Of a stretch of DNA of 64,000 nt, positions 36,097 to 45,156 are shown one piece after another. The notes beneath the pieces were generated by a model. The model was given only the letters and a program-made list of their open reading frames with translations. It had not been told where the DNA came from and ran no database searches. The position numbers were made by a program, and so were the translations under genes. Within the stretch, counting starts at the first letter, position 1; every line of letters begins with the position of its first letter. Origin of the DNA: Bacteroidota bacterium (lineage in GTDB: Bacteria > Bacteroidota > Bacteroidia > Bacteroidales > Prolixibacteraceae); assembly GCA_023251435.1 (NCBI GenBank), contig JAHEYU010000013.1, positions 35,285 through 99,284 on the forward strand. Reading direction: 5' to 3'.

Positions 36097-37008
36097 TTAA
36101 ACCAAAGCCCATGCAAGGTTCAGAACCCGTTTGGCGTTAGCAATTACAATATCGGGGTCTTCGTCGCCAACCGGTTTTACTTCGAAACTTAAAAACCGGC
36201 GGTTATCCGGATTCAGATAACCAATTTCCAATAAAACCTTCAAATATTCCACGAGCTCTGGAACATCGTTCTCGCCACCTGGATAACCAAAACGTGGGTG
36301 CGCATCGCCATAAGCTGGATCCTGTTTATCTTTCATCATACAATTGCCCATGTGTGCATGTATAATATAATCTTTAACAGGGATAAGCGATTGACGCGCA
36401 GATTCGTGAAGTATTGGCAAGTGGCTTAAGTCAACCATAAGTCCAAAATTATCGAATTCGGCACAAATTTCCTGTGCATAGCGTTTGACCAGGTCGACGG
36501 GGCCAATAAGCGCACATTTGTCGATATCGTAATCGAAAACTTCTAATGCAACTTTCAGGTTTCCTTTCGATTTTGCATAGGCACAAAGCTCTTTGGTCGA
36601 TTTAACCAACGCCTGGTAGGCTTCTTCCTTCTTATCTTCAGTGTATTTTCCGCTTAAAAAGCCAAATCCAACAGCTCCCATTTCGTAGGCTTCGTCGATG
36701 CCTTCTTTCAGATTGGTTAAAGTGATAAGGCGTTTTTCTTCGTCGATATCGTTGATGTTTTGCCCTGTGGTTAACGTGCGAGGCTGACCACCATAAGCAA
36801 TTGTCAAATGCGAAGAGTCGAGCATTTTCTTTGCTCTTTTACGGGTTTCACCATCTTTAATCCAGGTGATCTCAATGGCATCAAAATAGTCGTCAACAGC
36901 TATTTTCCGGATTGTTTCTTCAATCGGACCTTCACCTTTAATGGTTGACGGGTAGGCCATAAAATGTATTAAGCCAATTTTTGCGTACTTGTGAATTGAT
37001 TCAATCAT
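36097..37008 (-). CDS. Sugar-phosphate isomerase/epimerase family TIM barrel 3
   Basis: 303 residues, no signal peptide. Likely metal ligands are E156 (A-L-E-V-F-D), D193 (M-V-D-L-S-H), H219 (I-I-H-A-H-M-G-N) and a late glutamate in L-S-F-E-V-K. This makes it a third xylose-isomerase-like barrel, in the sugar-acid cluster. The G-Y-P-G-G-E-N-D segment and overall shape resemble hydroxypyruvate isomerase-like or 3-keto acid enzymes, which would fit next to glycerate kinase and a hydroxyacid dehydrogenase, but specificity is not resolvable. Confidence 0.83.
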   Translation of the reverse strand: MIESIHKYAKIGLIHFMAYPSTIKGEGPIEETIRKIAVDDYFDAIEITWIKDGETRKRAKKMLDSSHLTIAYGGQPRTLTTGQNINDIDEEKRLITLTNLKEGIDEAYEMGAVGFGFLSGKYTEDKKEEAYQALVKSTKELCAYAKSKGNLKVALEVFDYDIDKCALIGPVDLVKRYAQEICAEFDNFGLMVDLSHLPILHESARQSLIPVKDYIIHAHMGNCMMKDKQDPAYGDAHPRFGYPGGENDVPELVEYLKVLLEIGYLNPDNRRFLSFEVKPVGDEDPDIVIANAKRVLNLAWALV

Positions 37009-37014
37009 CTTTCT

Positions 37015-38172
37015 CTAATTTAAAAGTTTTTTATTTTGTAAGTTTTTTTTAATCCATAATCTGACAACATTCTCTGCAGCATTTTCCAATAATTTCGCAG
37101 CTTGATCGATGGCTTCCTGAAGCGACATTGGTTTGTCGATTATCGAAAAAATCCCATCAAATCCCTTTTCATAAAGCGATTGATAGCCTTCACCCAAACT
37201 TCCGGCCAGAACTATTACCGGAATATTTTTAGTTTTTGCAATTTGAGCCACCCCAAACGGAGTTTTTCCAAATGCTGTCTGAAAGTCGATTTTCCCTTCG
37301 CCTGTAATCACCAAATCGGCGCCATCCATCTTCTCTGCCAATTGGGTAGTTCTGGTTACGATGGTAATTCCCCGTTCAAGTCTGGCGTTCAGAAAAATCA
37401 ACACTCCAGCCCCCAATCCTCCGGCAGCGCCCGAACCCGGAACATCTTTTATGTCGAGCTTGAGCTGCTGCTTGACGATCTGTGCAAAATGATTAAGCCC
37501 ATTATCCAGGGTAATTACATCTTTTTCGGATGCACCTTTTTGTGGACCGTAAACTGCCGATGCACCTTTTGCACCGCACAATGGATTATCGACATCGCAA
37601 GCCGCCAAAAAGGACGCATTTTTAATCCGCATATCAATTCCTGAAAGATCAATAGACCAGATGTTTGACAATTGATCACCACTCATGTCAAGCTCATTTC
37701 CATTCTCATCTAAAAACTTAACTCCCAGGGCTTGAGCCATTCCGCAACCACCATCATTGGTAGCGCTTCCACCCAACCCAATTATAAAATTTTTACAACC
37801 CCGGTTTAAGGCATCTTTTATTAATTCTCCGGTTCCGTATGTTGTCGTTAAAAGAGGATTCCTTTCTTCTGGATTTAATAATGGAAGACCTGAAGCTGCA
37901 GCCATTTCAATCACAGCAGTGACACCATCGCCCATAATTCCGTAAAACGAATTTATTTCGCGAAACAACGGGTCATGAACTTTAAGATCAACGATTTTCC
38001 CTCCGGAAGCGTCAATCAGGGATTGAACCGTTCCCTCTCCCCCATCGGCCATCGGCACAATGACGGTCTCAATGGTTTCATCAACATTCAAAATCCCTTT
38101 TTGTATCGATTTGGCGACTTCCAAAGCCGATAAACTGCCTTTGAACGAATCGGGTGCTATAACAATCTTCAT
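37015..38172 (-). CDS. Glycerate kinase (GarK/GlxK family)
   Basis: 385 residues, slightly longer than the usual ~380. Opens with I-V-I-A-P-D-S-F-K-G-S-L-S-A, has M-A-D-G-G-E-G-T and I-G-L-G-G-S-A-T-N-D-G-G, and closes with V-I-T-G-E-G-K-I-D-F-Q-T and a V-L-A-G-S-L-G segment: the full set of the class that phosphorylates D-glycerate to 2-phosphoglycerate. Its first codon overlaps the last codon of kdgT by 4 bases, so the two are translationally coupled. It gives the sugar-acid cluster an exit to lower glycolysis. Confidence 0.92.
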   Translation of the reverse strand: MKIVIAPDSFKGSLSALEVAKSIQKGILNVDETIETVIVPMADGGEGTVQSLIDASGGKIVDLKVHDPLFREINSFYGIMGDGVTAVIEMAAASGLPLLNPEERNPLLTTTYGTGELIKDALNRGCKNFIIGLGGSATNDGGCGMAQALGVKFLDENGNELDMSGDQLSNIWSIDLSGIDMRIKNASFLAACDVDNPLCGAKGASAVYGPQKGASEKDVITLDNGLNHFAQIVKQQLKLDIKDVPGSGAAGGLGAGVLIFLNARLERGITIVTRTTQLAEKMDGADLVITGEGKIDFQTAFGKTPFGVAQIAKTKNIPVIVLAGSLGEGYQSLYEKGFDGIFSIIDKPMSLQEAIDQAAKLLENAAENVVRLWIKKNLQNKKLLN

Positions 38173-39119
38173 TTTGCGACCTCTATTTCCAATTTTCTTT
38201 TATTTCGTTTTGCTATGTAAGCAGTTAAAACCGGGACAAGCAAGGCAGTTGTGATGACGGCAGCAGCAACCTGTGGAGTCGCTATTGCAGCAACCGAAGT
38301 TAACGAAGGATCGACCATTGCAACAGCCGCCGGTGTAGCTACAGCATTGCCTGCAGTACTGGAGTTTGCAGCACCCGCCACTCCGGTTCCTCCCGATATT
38401 TTATCGGTTAAAATGGTAAAAAAGCCACACACAACTACTGTTAACAAACCTAATAGTATTCCCGAAAAACCACCCAGGTAAATTGTTTCTAAATTGATAC
38501 CACATCCCAGACCAAATGCAAAGAAGGGGATCATTACCATTCCCGCTTTCGATAGAAACGCACGCATATCAGGATCCAGATTACCTAATATAACACCAAT
38601 AATTAAAGGTAAAATCACACCAACCAGGGTCATGAATGGAATCGATGCAAGTCCGGCAGATCCCAAGGCAATCATGGTTAAAAATGGACCATCTTTAATT
38701 GAAAGTATAGCAATTGCCCCAACCTCTTCCTTAGATCCGAACTCGGCTGTTAAGGCAGTATACAAACCACCATTAGTGCTCGACATGGCAGCAATAAATG
38801 CCAGAGCCGAAATACCCCAGAGGCCATTCTCACCAAAAAAATGGCTGACAAATAATCCAACCGCAACAGCTACTCCATATTTTGTAAGTGTTTGTATAAC
38901 TCCTATTTTCAGTGCTTTTGGTGCGGCTTTTATATCCATTCCGGCTCCCATACATACTAAAAACACTCCAAGAATTGCCAGAGGATTGGTCGCGATCGCT
39001 GTAGTAAAACCTCCGATTTTCAAGAACTCGGGAAAGAATGTTTTCACGATTGCCCCTAGAATCAGCGGAATAACCATCATCCCTCCGGGTACTTTTTCAA
39101 TTGTTGCTTTAATCTTCAT
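38169..39119 (-). CDS. kdgT: 2-keto-3-deoxygluconate permease family transporter
   Basis: 316 residues, about 10 membrane segments. The start M-K-I-K-A-T-I-E-K-V-P-G-G-M-M and the F-L-V-C-M-G-A-G-M-D-I motif are those of KdgT. It imports 2-keto-3-deoxy sugar acids with protons. It lies between a glycerate kinase gene (4-base overlap) and the Tat-exported enolase-superfamily gene (30-base gap), suggesting the dehydratase makes the keto-deoxy acid outside the membrane and this carrier brings it in. No KDG kinase or aldolase is visible in the window. Confidence 0.92.
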   Translation of the reverse strand: MKIKATIEKVPGGMMVIPLILGAIVKTFFPEFLKIGGFTTAIATNPLAILGVFLVCMGAGMDIKAAPKALKIGVIQTLTKYGVAVAVGLFVSHFFGENGLWGISALAFIAAMSSTNGGLYTALTAEFGSKEEVGAIAILSIKDGPFLTMIALGSAGLASIPFMTLVGVILPLIIGVILGNLDPDMRAFLSKAGMVMIPFFAFGLGCGINLETIYLGGFSGILLGLLTVVVCGFFTILTDKISGGTGVAGAANSSTAGNAVATPAAVAMVDPSLTSVAAIATPQVAAAVITTALLVPVLTAYIAKRNKRKLEIEVAK

Positions 39120-39149
39120 ATCTATTTTTTGGTTAAGAATTGATTTTCC

Positions 39150-40445
39150 TTACTTCATTGCAAGGTGGGTTTTTATATAATCTGGATCAATAGTTATCCC
39201 CAGTCCTGCGCCAGTCGGAACTTTTATAACGCCACCGACACTCGAAAAAGGCTCGGTTTTGCTCTCGATGGGGATAATTGTACCATTGGCATCTTTGGTT
39301 TGAAACATTTTAAACTCATGGTATTTATCAGCATTCGGACAAGCAGAGACCATTTGTAACATATACAAATAGCCCAAACCTCCTTCAGACATGTGTGGGG
39401 TAATTGTTTTTCCGGCAGCTTCGGCCATCCGTGCAACTTTCATGCTTCGTATCATTCCGCCGAAATAAAACAAGTCGGGCTGCAAAATTTCGAACGCGTT
39501 ATTGGCAATCAGCCAGCGAAACGCATGCATTCCAAATTCTTCTTCGCCGCCAGCCATCTTAATGGTTAAGTTTTCGGCCACTCGTTTTTGCTCTTCGTAC
39601 CAGTCCCATGGAGTTGGCTCCTCGTAAAAATAGTAGTTGTATTCTTCAAGCAATTTTCCCAAACGGATAGCGCCTTCCAATGAATACGACCCATTTCCAT
39701 CAATCATCAGCACCATGTTGTCGCCAAACTTTTCGCGTGCCATTTTAACTAATTTCTCAGTTCTTCCGGGTGCATTGTCCCTATCCAATCCCAAATTATC
39801 GCCAGTTCCAGCCCTGATTTTAATGGCCTGTGCTTTCGTTTCCTCATAATCCTGGTTAACCAGCTCGAGCGATTCCTCGGGTTCCTTCTTTCGAAGTTCG
39901 CCAAGTCGGGTTCCCAGGTAAATGGCAACTTCAGGATGGTGGATTTCTCCGATTAACTGACCGATTGGCTTTGCCGCGATATTGCCCAGTAAATCGAGGA
40001 TGGCAAATTCGATAGTCGCTATCTGAACACAAAGCGGAATGCCCTGCTTCTTTACTAAACCTTCAGAAGCTTTGTAGATCAGTTCATCCAAATCGCGGGC
40101 ATCTTTGCCCAAAAATAAAGGTTGAATCAGATTCCGAAACATCGGATAACCTTCTTTCGAGATGAACGGGTGACCAAGCGAAATACCTTCTGCCCCATCT
40201 TTTGTGCGAACCCGGCAAATGAAATTGTTCCGATCCTGAAGCAATTCCACCGTATCAATAATCACCGGATTTGGGAACAACTCTCTCTTCAGTACTGGTT
40301 TTTTAAGAACCTCATCCAGAACAGAATAATCGGGATAGCTTCTTTTCTCCTGATTGGATTTACCGCATGATGTAATTGGCAAAACTGCGGCAGAGCCACC
40401 CAAAAGTCCGGCAGTTGCAATAAATTTCCTTCGGCTGGTTTCCAT
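39150..40445 (-). CDS. Tat-exported enolase-superfamily (mandelate racemase-like) sugar-acid dehydratase
   Basis: 431 residues. S-R-R-K-F-I at 4-9 with a following hydrophobic stretch is a Tat signal, and C27 after I-T-S could be a lipidation site. The capping domain ends near 165. In the barrel, K-I-R (209-211) stands where K-x-K usually is, D249 (M-I-D-G-N-G), E275/E276 (Y-E-E-P) and E301-303 are metal-ligand candidates, and H351 in T-P-H is the likely base. Acid-sugar dehydratases of this type remove water from an aldonate or uronate to give 2-keto-3-deoxy acids. Export is unusual; pairing with kdgT supports it. Specificity is not known. Confidence 0.88.
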   Translation of the reverse strand: METSRRKFIATAGLLGGSAAVLPITSCGKSNQEKRSYPDYSVLDEVLKKPVLKRELFPNPVIIDTVELLQDRNNFICRVRTKDGAEGISLGHPFISKEGYPMFRNLIQPLFLGKDARDLDELIYKASEGLVKKQGIPLCVQIATIEFAILDLLGNIAAKPIGQLIGEIHHPEVAIYLGTRLGELRKKEPEESLELVNQDYEETKAQAIKIRAGTGDNLGLDRDNAPGRTEKLVKMAREKFGDNMVLMIDGNGSYSLEGAIRLGKLLEEYNYYFYEEPTPWDWYEEQKRVAENLTIKMAGGEEEFGMHAFRWLIANNAFEILQPDLFYFGGMIRSMKVARMAEAAGKTITPHMSEGGLGYLYMLQMVSACPNADKYHEFKMFQTKDANGTIIPIESKTEPFSSVGGVIKVPTGAGLGITIDPDYIKTHLAMK

Positions 40446-40479
40446 TGGTCAGTTTTTATTGGCTTAAATTCTGTTGGTA

Positions 40480-43101
40480 TTAATTCCTGATTACATTCAA
40501 ATGATCTAAAAGCACCCAACCTTCGGGCCAGATACTGATCGTGTTTTCGCCTTTTTTAAGGTCAACAGTAACACGTTCCCATACCCATGCACCGGTATTG
40601 CCGGTTTTCCAGAATTCGATTTCGCATACTTCGATTCCATTAATTGCAATAGGCGAATTATAAACCTGTTCGCGTTCAAGCGTGTATCTGAATTCGAGGA
40701 TGTATTTTCCCGATTCAGGAGCATTATAAGTCCATTTTACATTGTGTCTCGAATCGCCCACCTTTGTATCAAGATAACCCTTGCCAGTAAATCCTTTTAC
40801 TTCAGAATTAGAAAAAGATACCTGATATTTGGCATCTTCAGCTTCCAAAATTGTTCCTCCACTGGTAGCCTGCATCGATGGCAATTTTGCCTCACCTCCG
40901 TTGGCTAATACGTCAAACAAAGCCCAATCGAAGTTTTTGCGAAAATCTACATAGCCTACACGATTGGTCCATAGCGGATTATAATAGTTACCCGTTGCAA
41001 TTGCAGCATAATGTCGCCAGTAACCGGCAGAGGCATTTAACTCTTCAATTACTTTGTTATACCAGTCTCTTTGCAATGTTTCCCTGAAAAGTGAAAGATA
41101 AGTGGCGCCCTTTATTTTATGCCCGTAATATTTGCCCAGCATAGCCATGGTCGTAATATCATCAATAGTTATCCGGAGTTCTTTACTCGTTACGGTTGTT
41201 TGCTTACTGGCCCAATTAATTGCCAAATCAGCGTGCTGAATGATCTTATCGGCAACCTGTAAAGGAGTTTCGCCTGTAGTTTTTGTTCCGGCGAGATATG
41301 CTTTTGTATAATCAGGAATTGAGATGTAACCTGTACCTTTATGTGGTGGAAGTGAAATAAACCTGTTTACATCGTGATAACCCGAAGGAGTCCGTGAGTA
41401 GGATGGTTGTGATTGGCCGGACTCGATGTACCATTGAAAATCGAGTGGTCCCCAATGAAACCCGGTAACCATGGGGTAAATCATGGATGCACTTTGCCAT
41501 GCAGTAAACATTTCACTGGCATTCACCGACGGGAAGCGGGATTGAATGACATCGACAAAACGATCGTTTCCCATGTTGGGATTGTACCCCAGCCTACCCC
41601 AGCACATCCATTGATACCAATGTTTTACAATTTCAAGTTCAGGATTTCGTGAAACGTTTTTGGTCAGGAATTCTTTGCCCCATACATATTGATCCGATCC
41701 GTAATAAAATCCTTCGGATACGTCATAAGGTATGTTCTTAATGAAATCTCTTACAAAATCGGGCGCTCCCCATCTGAAATAGAAATTATCGTCGTTACGA
41801 AGCGTCCACAATGTTTTCAGGTTTTCGCCCTGAATGTCTTTTACAAACTCCTGATGAAACACCTGATTTACCGAACTGTAAACGTGTGCCTGGGCATATT
41901 TAAAACTGAAAACAAAGTTGATGTTTTTATTCTTCATCACATCTTTGAAAATAGCGGTGATTTCTTTTGCCTGCGTTTGGTGCTGACGGTGTATAAAGTC
42001 AATTTTCCTTTCGGGTTGTTCCTTTAAAGCATCCAAAACGCCCTGACCATAAGTTGCATAAGCCCACTCTTCCTTTTGATTATTCGAATAATCGTACATA
42101 TTCTCACCTGTAGTAAGGCCAATTCCCGCCAAATCAGGATAGGTAAGCAGCATTTGTTTTACGCTTTTACGGAAATAATCGGTCGTTACCTGATTTTCGA
42201 GTTTGTCGGTAATGCCGTATTTGCCGTCAACACCATAAACAAAAACATTCCAGGTTACCACATAGAATTTCACATTGCGTTGTTTGCCGTAGGCCATCAC
42301 TTTGCGCCAGAAGTCGATCTTCTCTTCAATCGTCATTTTTTTGAGTACTTCATAGCTCTTCATAATTTCGGGTGCATCGAATCCCCAGCCATTCAGTGAG
42401 TAGGTTTCTTTCCATTGACCGGTGCTTCTGCGAACATCATTTAAAGCGACATCAGGATATTCGGGAACTTTTACCATCGATGGAAAAGGGTGCATGTTCC
42501 ACAACGAAATCAGGTTGTAACGGTTACGGGCCATGTTATCGATAAACTCTTTCCAGAATTCGAAATCCCACATTTCGTCCATGTTCTTTTGTGCGGCATC
42601 ACTGGGTTCGGTATAGGTCGGGCTACGCATATCGAGCGGAATATTGAACTTGGTTCCACGAACTTTCATGTAGGCGTTCTGCAGTTGGTTCTGCACCGCA
42701 TCTATTCCCTTAACTTTAATAATTTCAGCTACTTCAAGGCCTCCGTACATAGTTCCGGATTCATCATATCCCACAACATAGATCGTTTTTTGTGATTTAT
42801 GTATAATGAAACCCTCTTCCTTTAATTCAGCAGTATTTTTTATACCTGCCTTTTTAATCAGGCCTGAAGCAACTTTCTCGTTTAAGCTGATTAGTACAAT
42901 ATTGGATTGACCAGCCTGCATCTTGCCAGGCTCGGAACTTGAATAACTGGCAGATTCAATTCCTTTGGCTTTCAATACATTCTCGATTTCAGTTACTGCA
43001 AATTGTACTTTGCCAGATTCTTTATTAAATCCCAAACCAACATTTTTTGCGTTGGCCGAAACGAAACAAACTGTTAATAATAAAAGGATTAGTGCTTTCA
43101 T
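40480..43101 (-). CDS. Alpha-glucuronidase-like exported enzyme, paralogue 6, with CBM6-like tail
   Basis: 873 residues from the ATG at 43101; an in-frame upstream ATG would add 20 polar residues before the signal peptide M-K-A-L-I-L-L-L-L-T, which argues for the shorter form. Same order as the other five: GH67-N-like, TIM barrel with H-P-F-P-S-M-V, T-W-N-V-F-V, G-I-G-L-T-T-G-E, R-N-D-D-N-F-Y, G-S-D-Q-Y and E-L-E-I-V-K-H-W-Y, then the helical part. A CBM6/35-like sandwich follows (about 750-873) beginning I-L-E-A-E-D-A and ending V-L-L-D-H-L-N-V-I. It is the most diverged of the six and the only one next to susCD, so it may be the founding member. Confidence 0.8.
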   Translation of the reverse strand: MKALILLLLTVCFVSANAKNVGLGFNKESGKVQFAVTEIENVLKAKGIESASYSSSEPGKMQAGQSNIVLISLNEKVASGLIKKAGIKNTAELKEEGFIIHKSQKTIYVVGYDESGTMYGGLEVAEIIKVKGIDAVQNQLQNAYMKVRGTKFNIPLDMRSPTYTEPSDAAQKNMDEMWDFEFWKEFIDNMARNRYNLISLWNMHPFPSMVKVPEYPDVALNDVRRSTGQWKETYSLNGWGFDAPEIMKSYEVLKKMTIEEKIDFWRKVMAYGKQRNVKFYVVTWNVFVYGVDGKYGITDKLENQVTTDYFRKSVKQMLLTYPDLAGIGLTTGENMYDYSNNQKEEWAYATYGQGVLDALKEQPERKIDFIHRQHQTQAKEITAIFKDVMKNKNINFVFSFKYAQAHVYSSVNQVFHQEFVKDIQGENLKTLWTLRNDDNFYFRWGAPDFVRDFIKNIPYDVSEGFYYGSDQYVWGKEFLTKNVSRNPELEIVKHWYQWMCWGRLGYNPNMGNDRFVDVIQSRFPSVNASEMFTAWQSASMIYPMVTGFHWGPLDFQWYIESGQSQPSYSRTPSGYHDVNRFISLPPHKGTGYISIPDYTKAYLAGTKTTGETPLQVADKIIQHADLAINWASKQTTVTSKELRITIDDITTMAMLGKYYGHKIKGATYLSLFRETLQRDWYNKVIEELNASAGYWRHYAAIATGNYYNPLWTNRVGYVDFRKNFDWALFDVLANGGEAKLPSMQATSGGTILEAEDAKYQVSFSNSEVKGFTGKGYLDTKVGDSRHNVKWTYNAPESGKYILEFRYTLEREQVYNSPIAINGIEVCEIEFWKTGNTGAWVWERVTVDLKKGENTISIWPEGWVLLDHLNVIRN

Positions 43102-43169
43102 AGTTAGTTTTTTACTCTTTAAATGGTATAAAAAAGCCTCTTTTTTTAAATCGTCTTTCAAATATACAG

Positions 43170-43224
43170 ATTACCTTGAATGTACCTGGTATTCAGAGGG
43201 AATATCAGGCACATTCAAGGTAAT
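43170..43224. other. Long hairpin between susD and paralogue 6
   Basis: Arms 43170-43194 and 43200-43224 pair over about 25 bases with two mismatches that become G-U pairs in RNA, around a 5-base loop. It lies in the 154-base gap after susD. No strong U-tract follows on the minus strand, though a short A/T hairpin lies at 43131-43150. It could act as an mRNA stabiliser of the susCD part or an attenuator of the genes behind it. Confidence 0.7.
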
Positions 43225-43255
43225 TTATAAATGTGGTTCTTTGTTTTACCTCGAA

Positions 43256-45145
43256 CTACTTATCATCTTTAGGATCAATTGAGGTTAAAGCAGGCACATT
43301 GTTCGCATAGCCATCATATCCAAAATTCTGATTGATAACTCCCTTGCTGTTCGAACTTATTGCTGCCTGAGGAATTGGGAATAATACATGATATGGACTC
43401 ATTTTAAATTCAACGCCGCTCACATTTATAACTCCTTTGTTGTAGAAGTCGTTTTTCTCCATGACACGGTCATAAAAAAAGTTCTTTGATCCAAAATCAG
43501 TCATTGAATAGGTTTTCCCATTGTATGATTTCCCGGTTTTTGCAAAAAGAAAAGAGATTCGGTTTAACTCCGTTTTGCGCATTTCTTCATAGAATAGTTC
43601 GCGGGCACGTTCATCAAGTACAGTTCCAATATCGATCTTGCCGGCATCGGTATAAGGTGCGCACAAAGCACGGGTTCTTACAGCATTAATATCGGCCATG
43701 GCTTTTGCCTGATCGCCTTTCCACCAATAGGCCTCTGCACGTAAAAGATAGGTTTCGGCCAACCGATAGATATACCAGTCATAATAACCTCCGTTTACTT
43801 GCGTAAACTCCGGATCCGGAGCGTAAACTTTGTAATGAGGCCATCCAAACCAGTTCATGATCGTGTCGGTAGTTAAAACATTACCTTTTGCATCTTTGAA
43901 TTCCAGGTTTTTCCCATAATAGGCGCTTTTTCCTTTTAATGAAGGGTTATTATAAACCAGGTATTCGGGTTTCATCCAATTGTATTTTTTATGGCGTAAA
44001 TCATTCTGATCATCCCATATTAGTCGTTGATGATAATTGGTACCTCTGGCATCTCCATATCCACGACCGAATGTTTCTGCTAATTGTATCTCCTGACCTA
44101 TATTTGAACTAGTTGCAGGACCTTTCCCATCAGGAGTATAAATCATAAATGAACTGGAGTTGCTCCAAAAAGGAGAACATACCCGCATGGTATAAAGCCT
44201 GTTTCTTGATTCTAGTAATTCGGGTCTGGAAATTGCCAGATATAGGACTTCCTTGTTTGCTGCCAGAGCCCTGTTTTGGTACCAATGTAATCTTGCCACC
44301 ACATCGTCACGAACCACACCTAAGTTTTTCAAAAAGGTTCCGGTTTCGGCAGGAATAGCTCCAAAACCCTGGCGCATTAAGCTATAAACTCCACCATCAA
44401 TAACTGCTGAAGAAGAAGCTATCGCGTCATCAAACTTACCAAGCGCCAGATTGATTTGTGTTAATAAATGTCCGCAAGCTCCTTTAGTCACACGGCCTCT
44501 GTCAACATTATCGGAACACCACTTTGCAGCAAATTCCATGTCTTTCTTGAGTTTCTCAAGAATAACCTCACGTTTGGTGGAAGAGAAATCCAGTTTTGGT
44601 TCAGCAATCTCGCGGCCAATAAATGGCACATCACCAAATTGTTGTGTCAAACGATAATAACAGTATGAACGGTAAAAATAGGCTGTCCCAAGAACAGCGT
44701 TACGCTCATTCTCATCTTTAAATTTTGTTTGATCAATCCGGCTGATCACCACATTCACATCCTTAATAATTTTATAAAATTCATTCCAGAACCAGCCTAT
44801 TCTATTATACCTGGCATCATTAAGATTTGAACTTGGTGTGATGGAAACATTCATATTTGTTGCAGGGCCCATCCGGTTATCCTGACCATAAATGCAAACT
44901 TCCGAAAATATCAGTTCTGTAAGCATAGGAGTTCCATCTCCATAAAACTGATCACGGATGGCTATATTACAATTACTTAAAACTGCATTCATTGCTCTTG
45001 CATCAACAAATGCACTTTCAGGTGTAAATATTGAATAAGGTTTTGGCGATAGGTATTCCTCGGAACAATTTACAAAGGTAAGGTTCAGAAAAACAGCTAA
45101 GATTATTGTATATATTAACTTTTTATTTGAAGTCTTCATATTCAT
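43256..45145 (-). CDS. susD: SusD-family outer-membrane glycan-binding lipoprotein
   Basis: 629 residues. The lipobox is V-N-C with Cys27 near the end of the N-terminal hydrophobic segment, then E-E-Y-L-S-P-K-P. The body has the helical TPR-like SusD fold; A-E-T-Y-L-L-R-A-E-A-Y-W-W and R-A-R-E-L-F-Y-E-E are standard SusD landmarks. It forms the lid of the SusC channel and binds the incoming oligosaccharide. An alternative start at the second Met (45139) is possible. The gap to susC is 11 bases. Confidence 0.95.
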   Translation of the reverse strand: MNMKTSNKKLIYTIILAVFLNLTFVNCSEEYLSPKPYSIFTPESAFVDARAMNAVLSNCNIAIRDQFYGDGTPMLTELIFSEVCIYGQDNRMGPATNMNVSITPSSNLNDARYNRIGWFWNEFYKIIKDVNVVISRIDQTKFKDENERNAVLGTAYFYRSYCYYRLTQQFGDVPFIGREIAEPKLDFSSTKREVILEKLKKDMEFAAKWCSDNVDRGRVTKGACGHLLTQINLALGKFDDAIASSSAVIDGGVYSLMRQGFGAIPAETGTFLKNLGVVRDDVVARLHWYQNRALAANKEVLYLAISRPELLESRNRLYTMRVCSPFWSNSSSFMIYTPDGKGPATSSNIGQEIQLAETFGRGYGDARGTNYHQRLIWDDQNDLRHKKYNWMKPEYLVYNNPSLKGKSAYYGKNLEFKDAKGNVLTTDTIMNWFGWPHYKVYAPDPEFTQVNGGYYDWYIYRLAETYLLRAEAYWWKGDQAKAMADINAVRTRALCAPYTDAGKIDIGTVLDERARELFYEEMRKTELNRISFLFAKTGKSYNGKTYSMTDFGSKNFFYDRVMEKNDFYNKGVINVSGVEFKMSPYHVLFPIPQAAISSNSKGVINQNFGYDGYANNVPALTSIDPKDDK

Positions 45146-45156
45146 GTTTTTATTGA

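Noticed and set aside
43102..43161. Longer start for paralogue 6
   Set aside because: The extra 20 residues are charged and precede a clear signal peptide, which is not expected for an exported protein.
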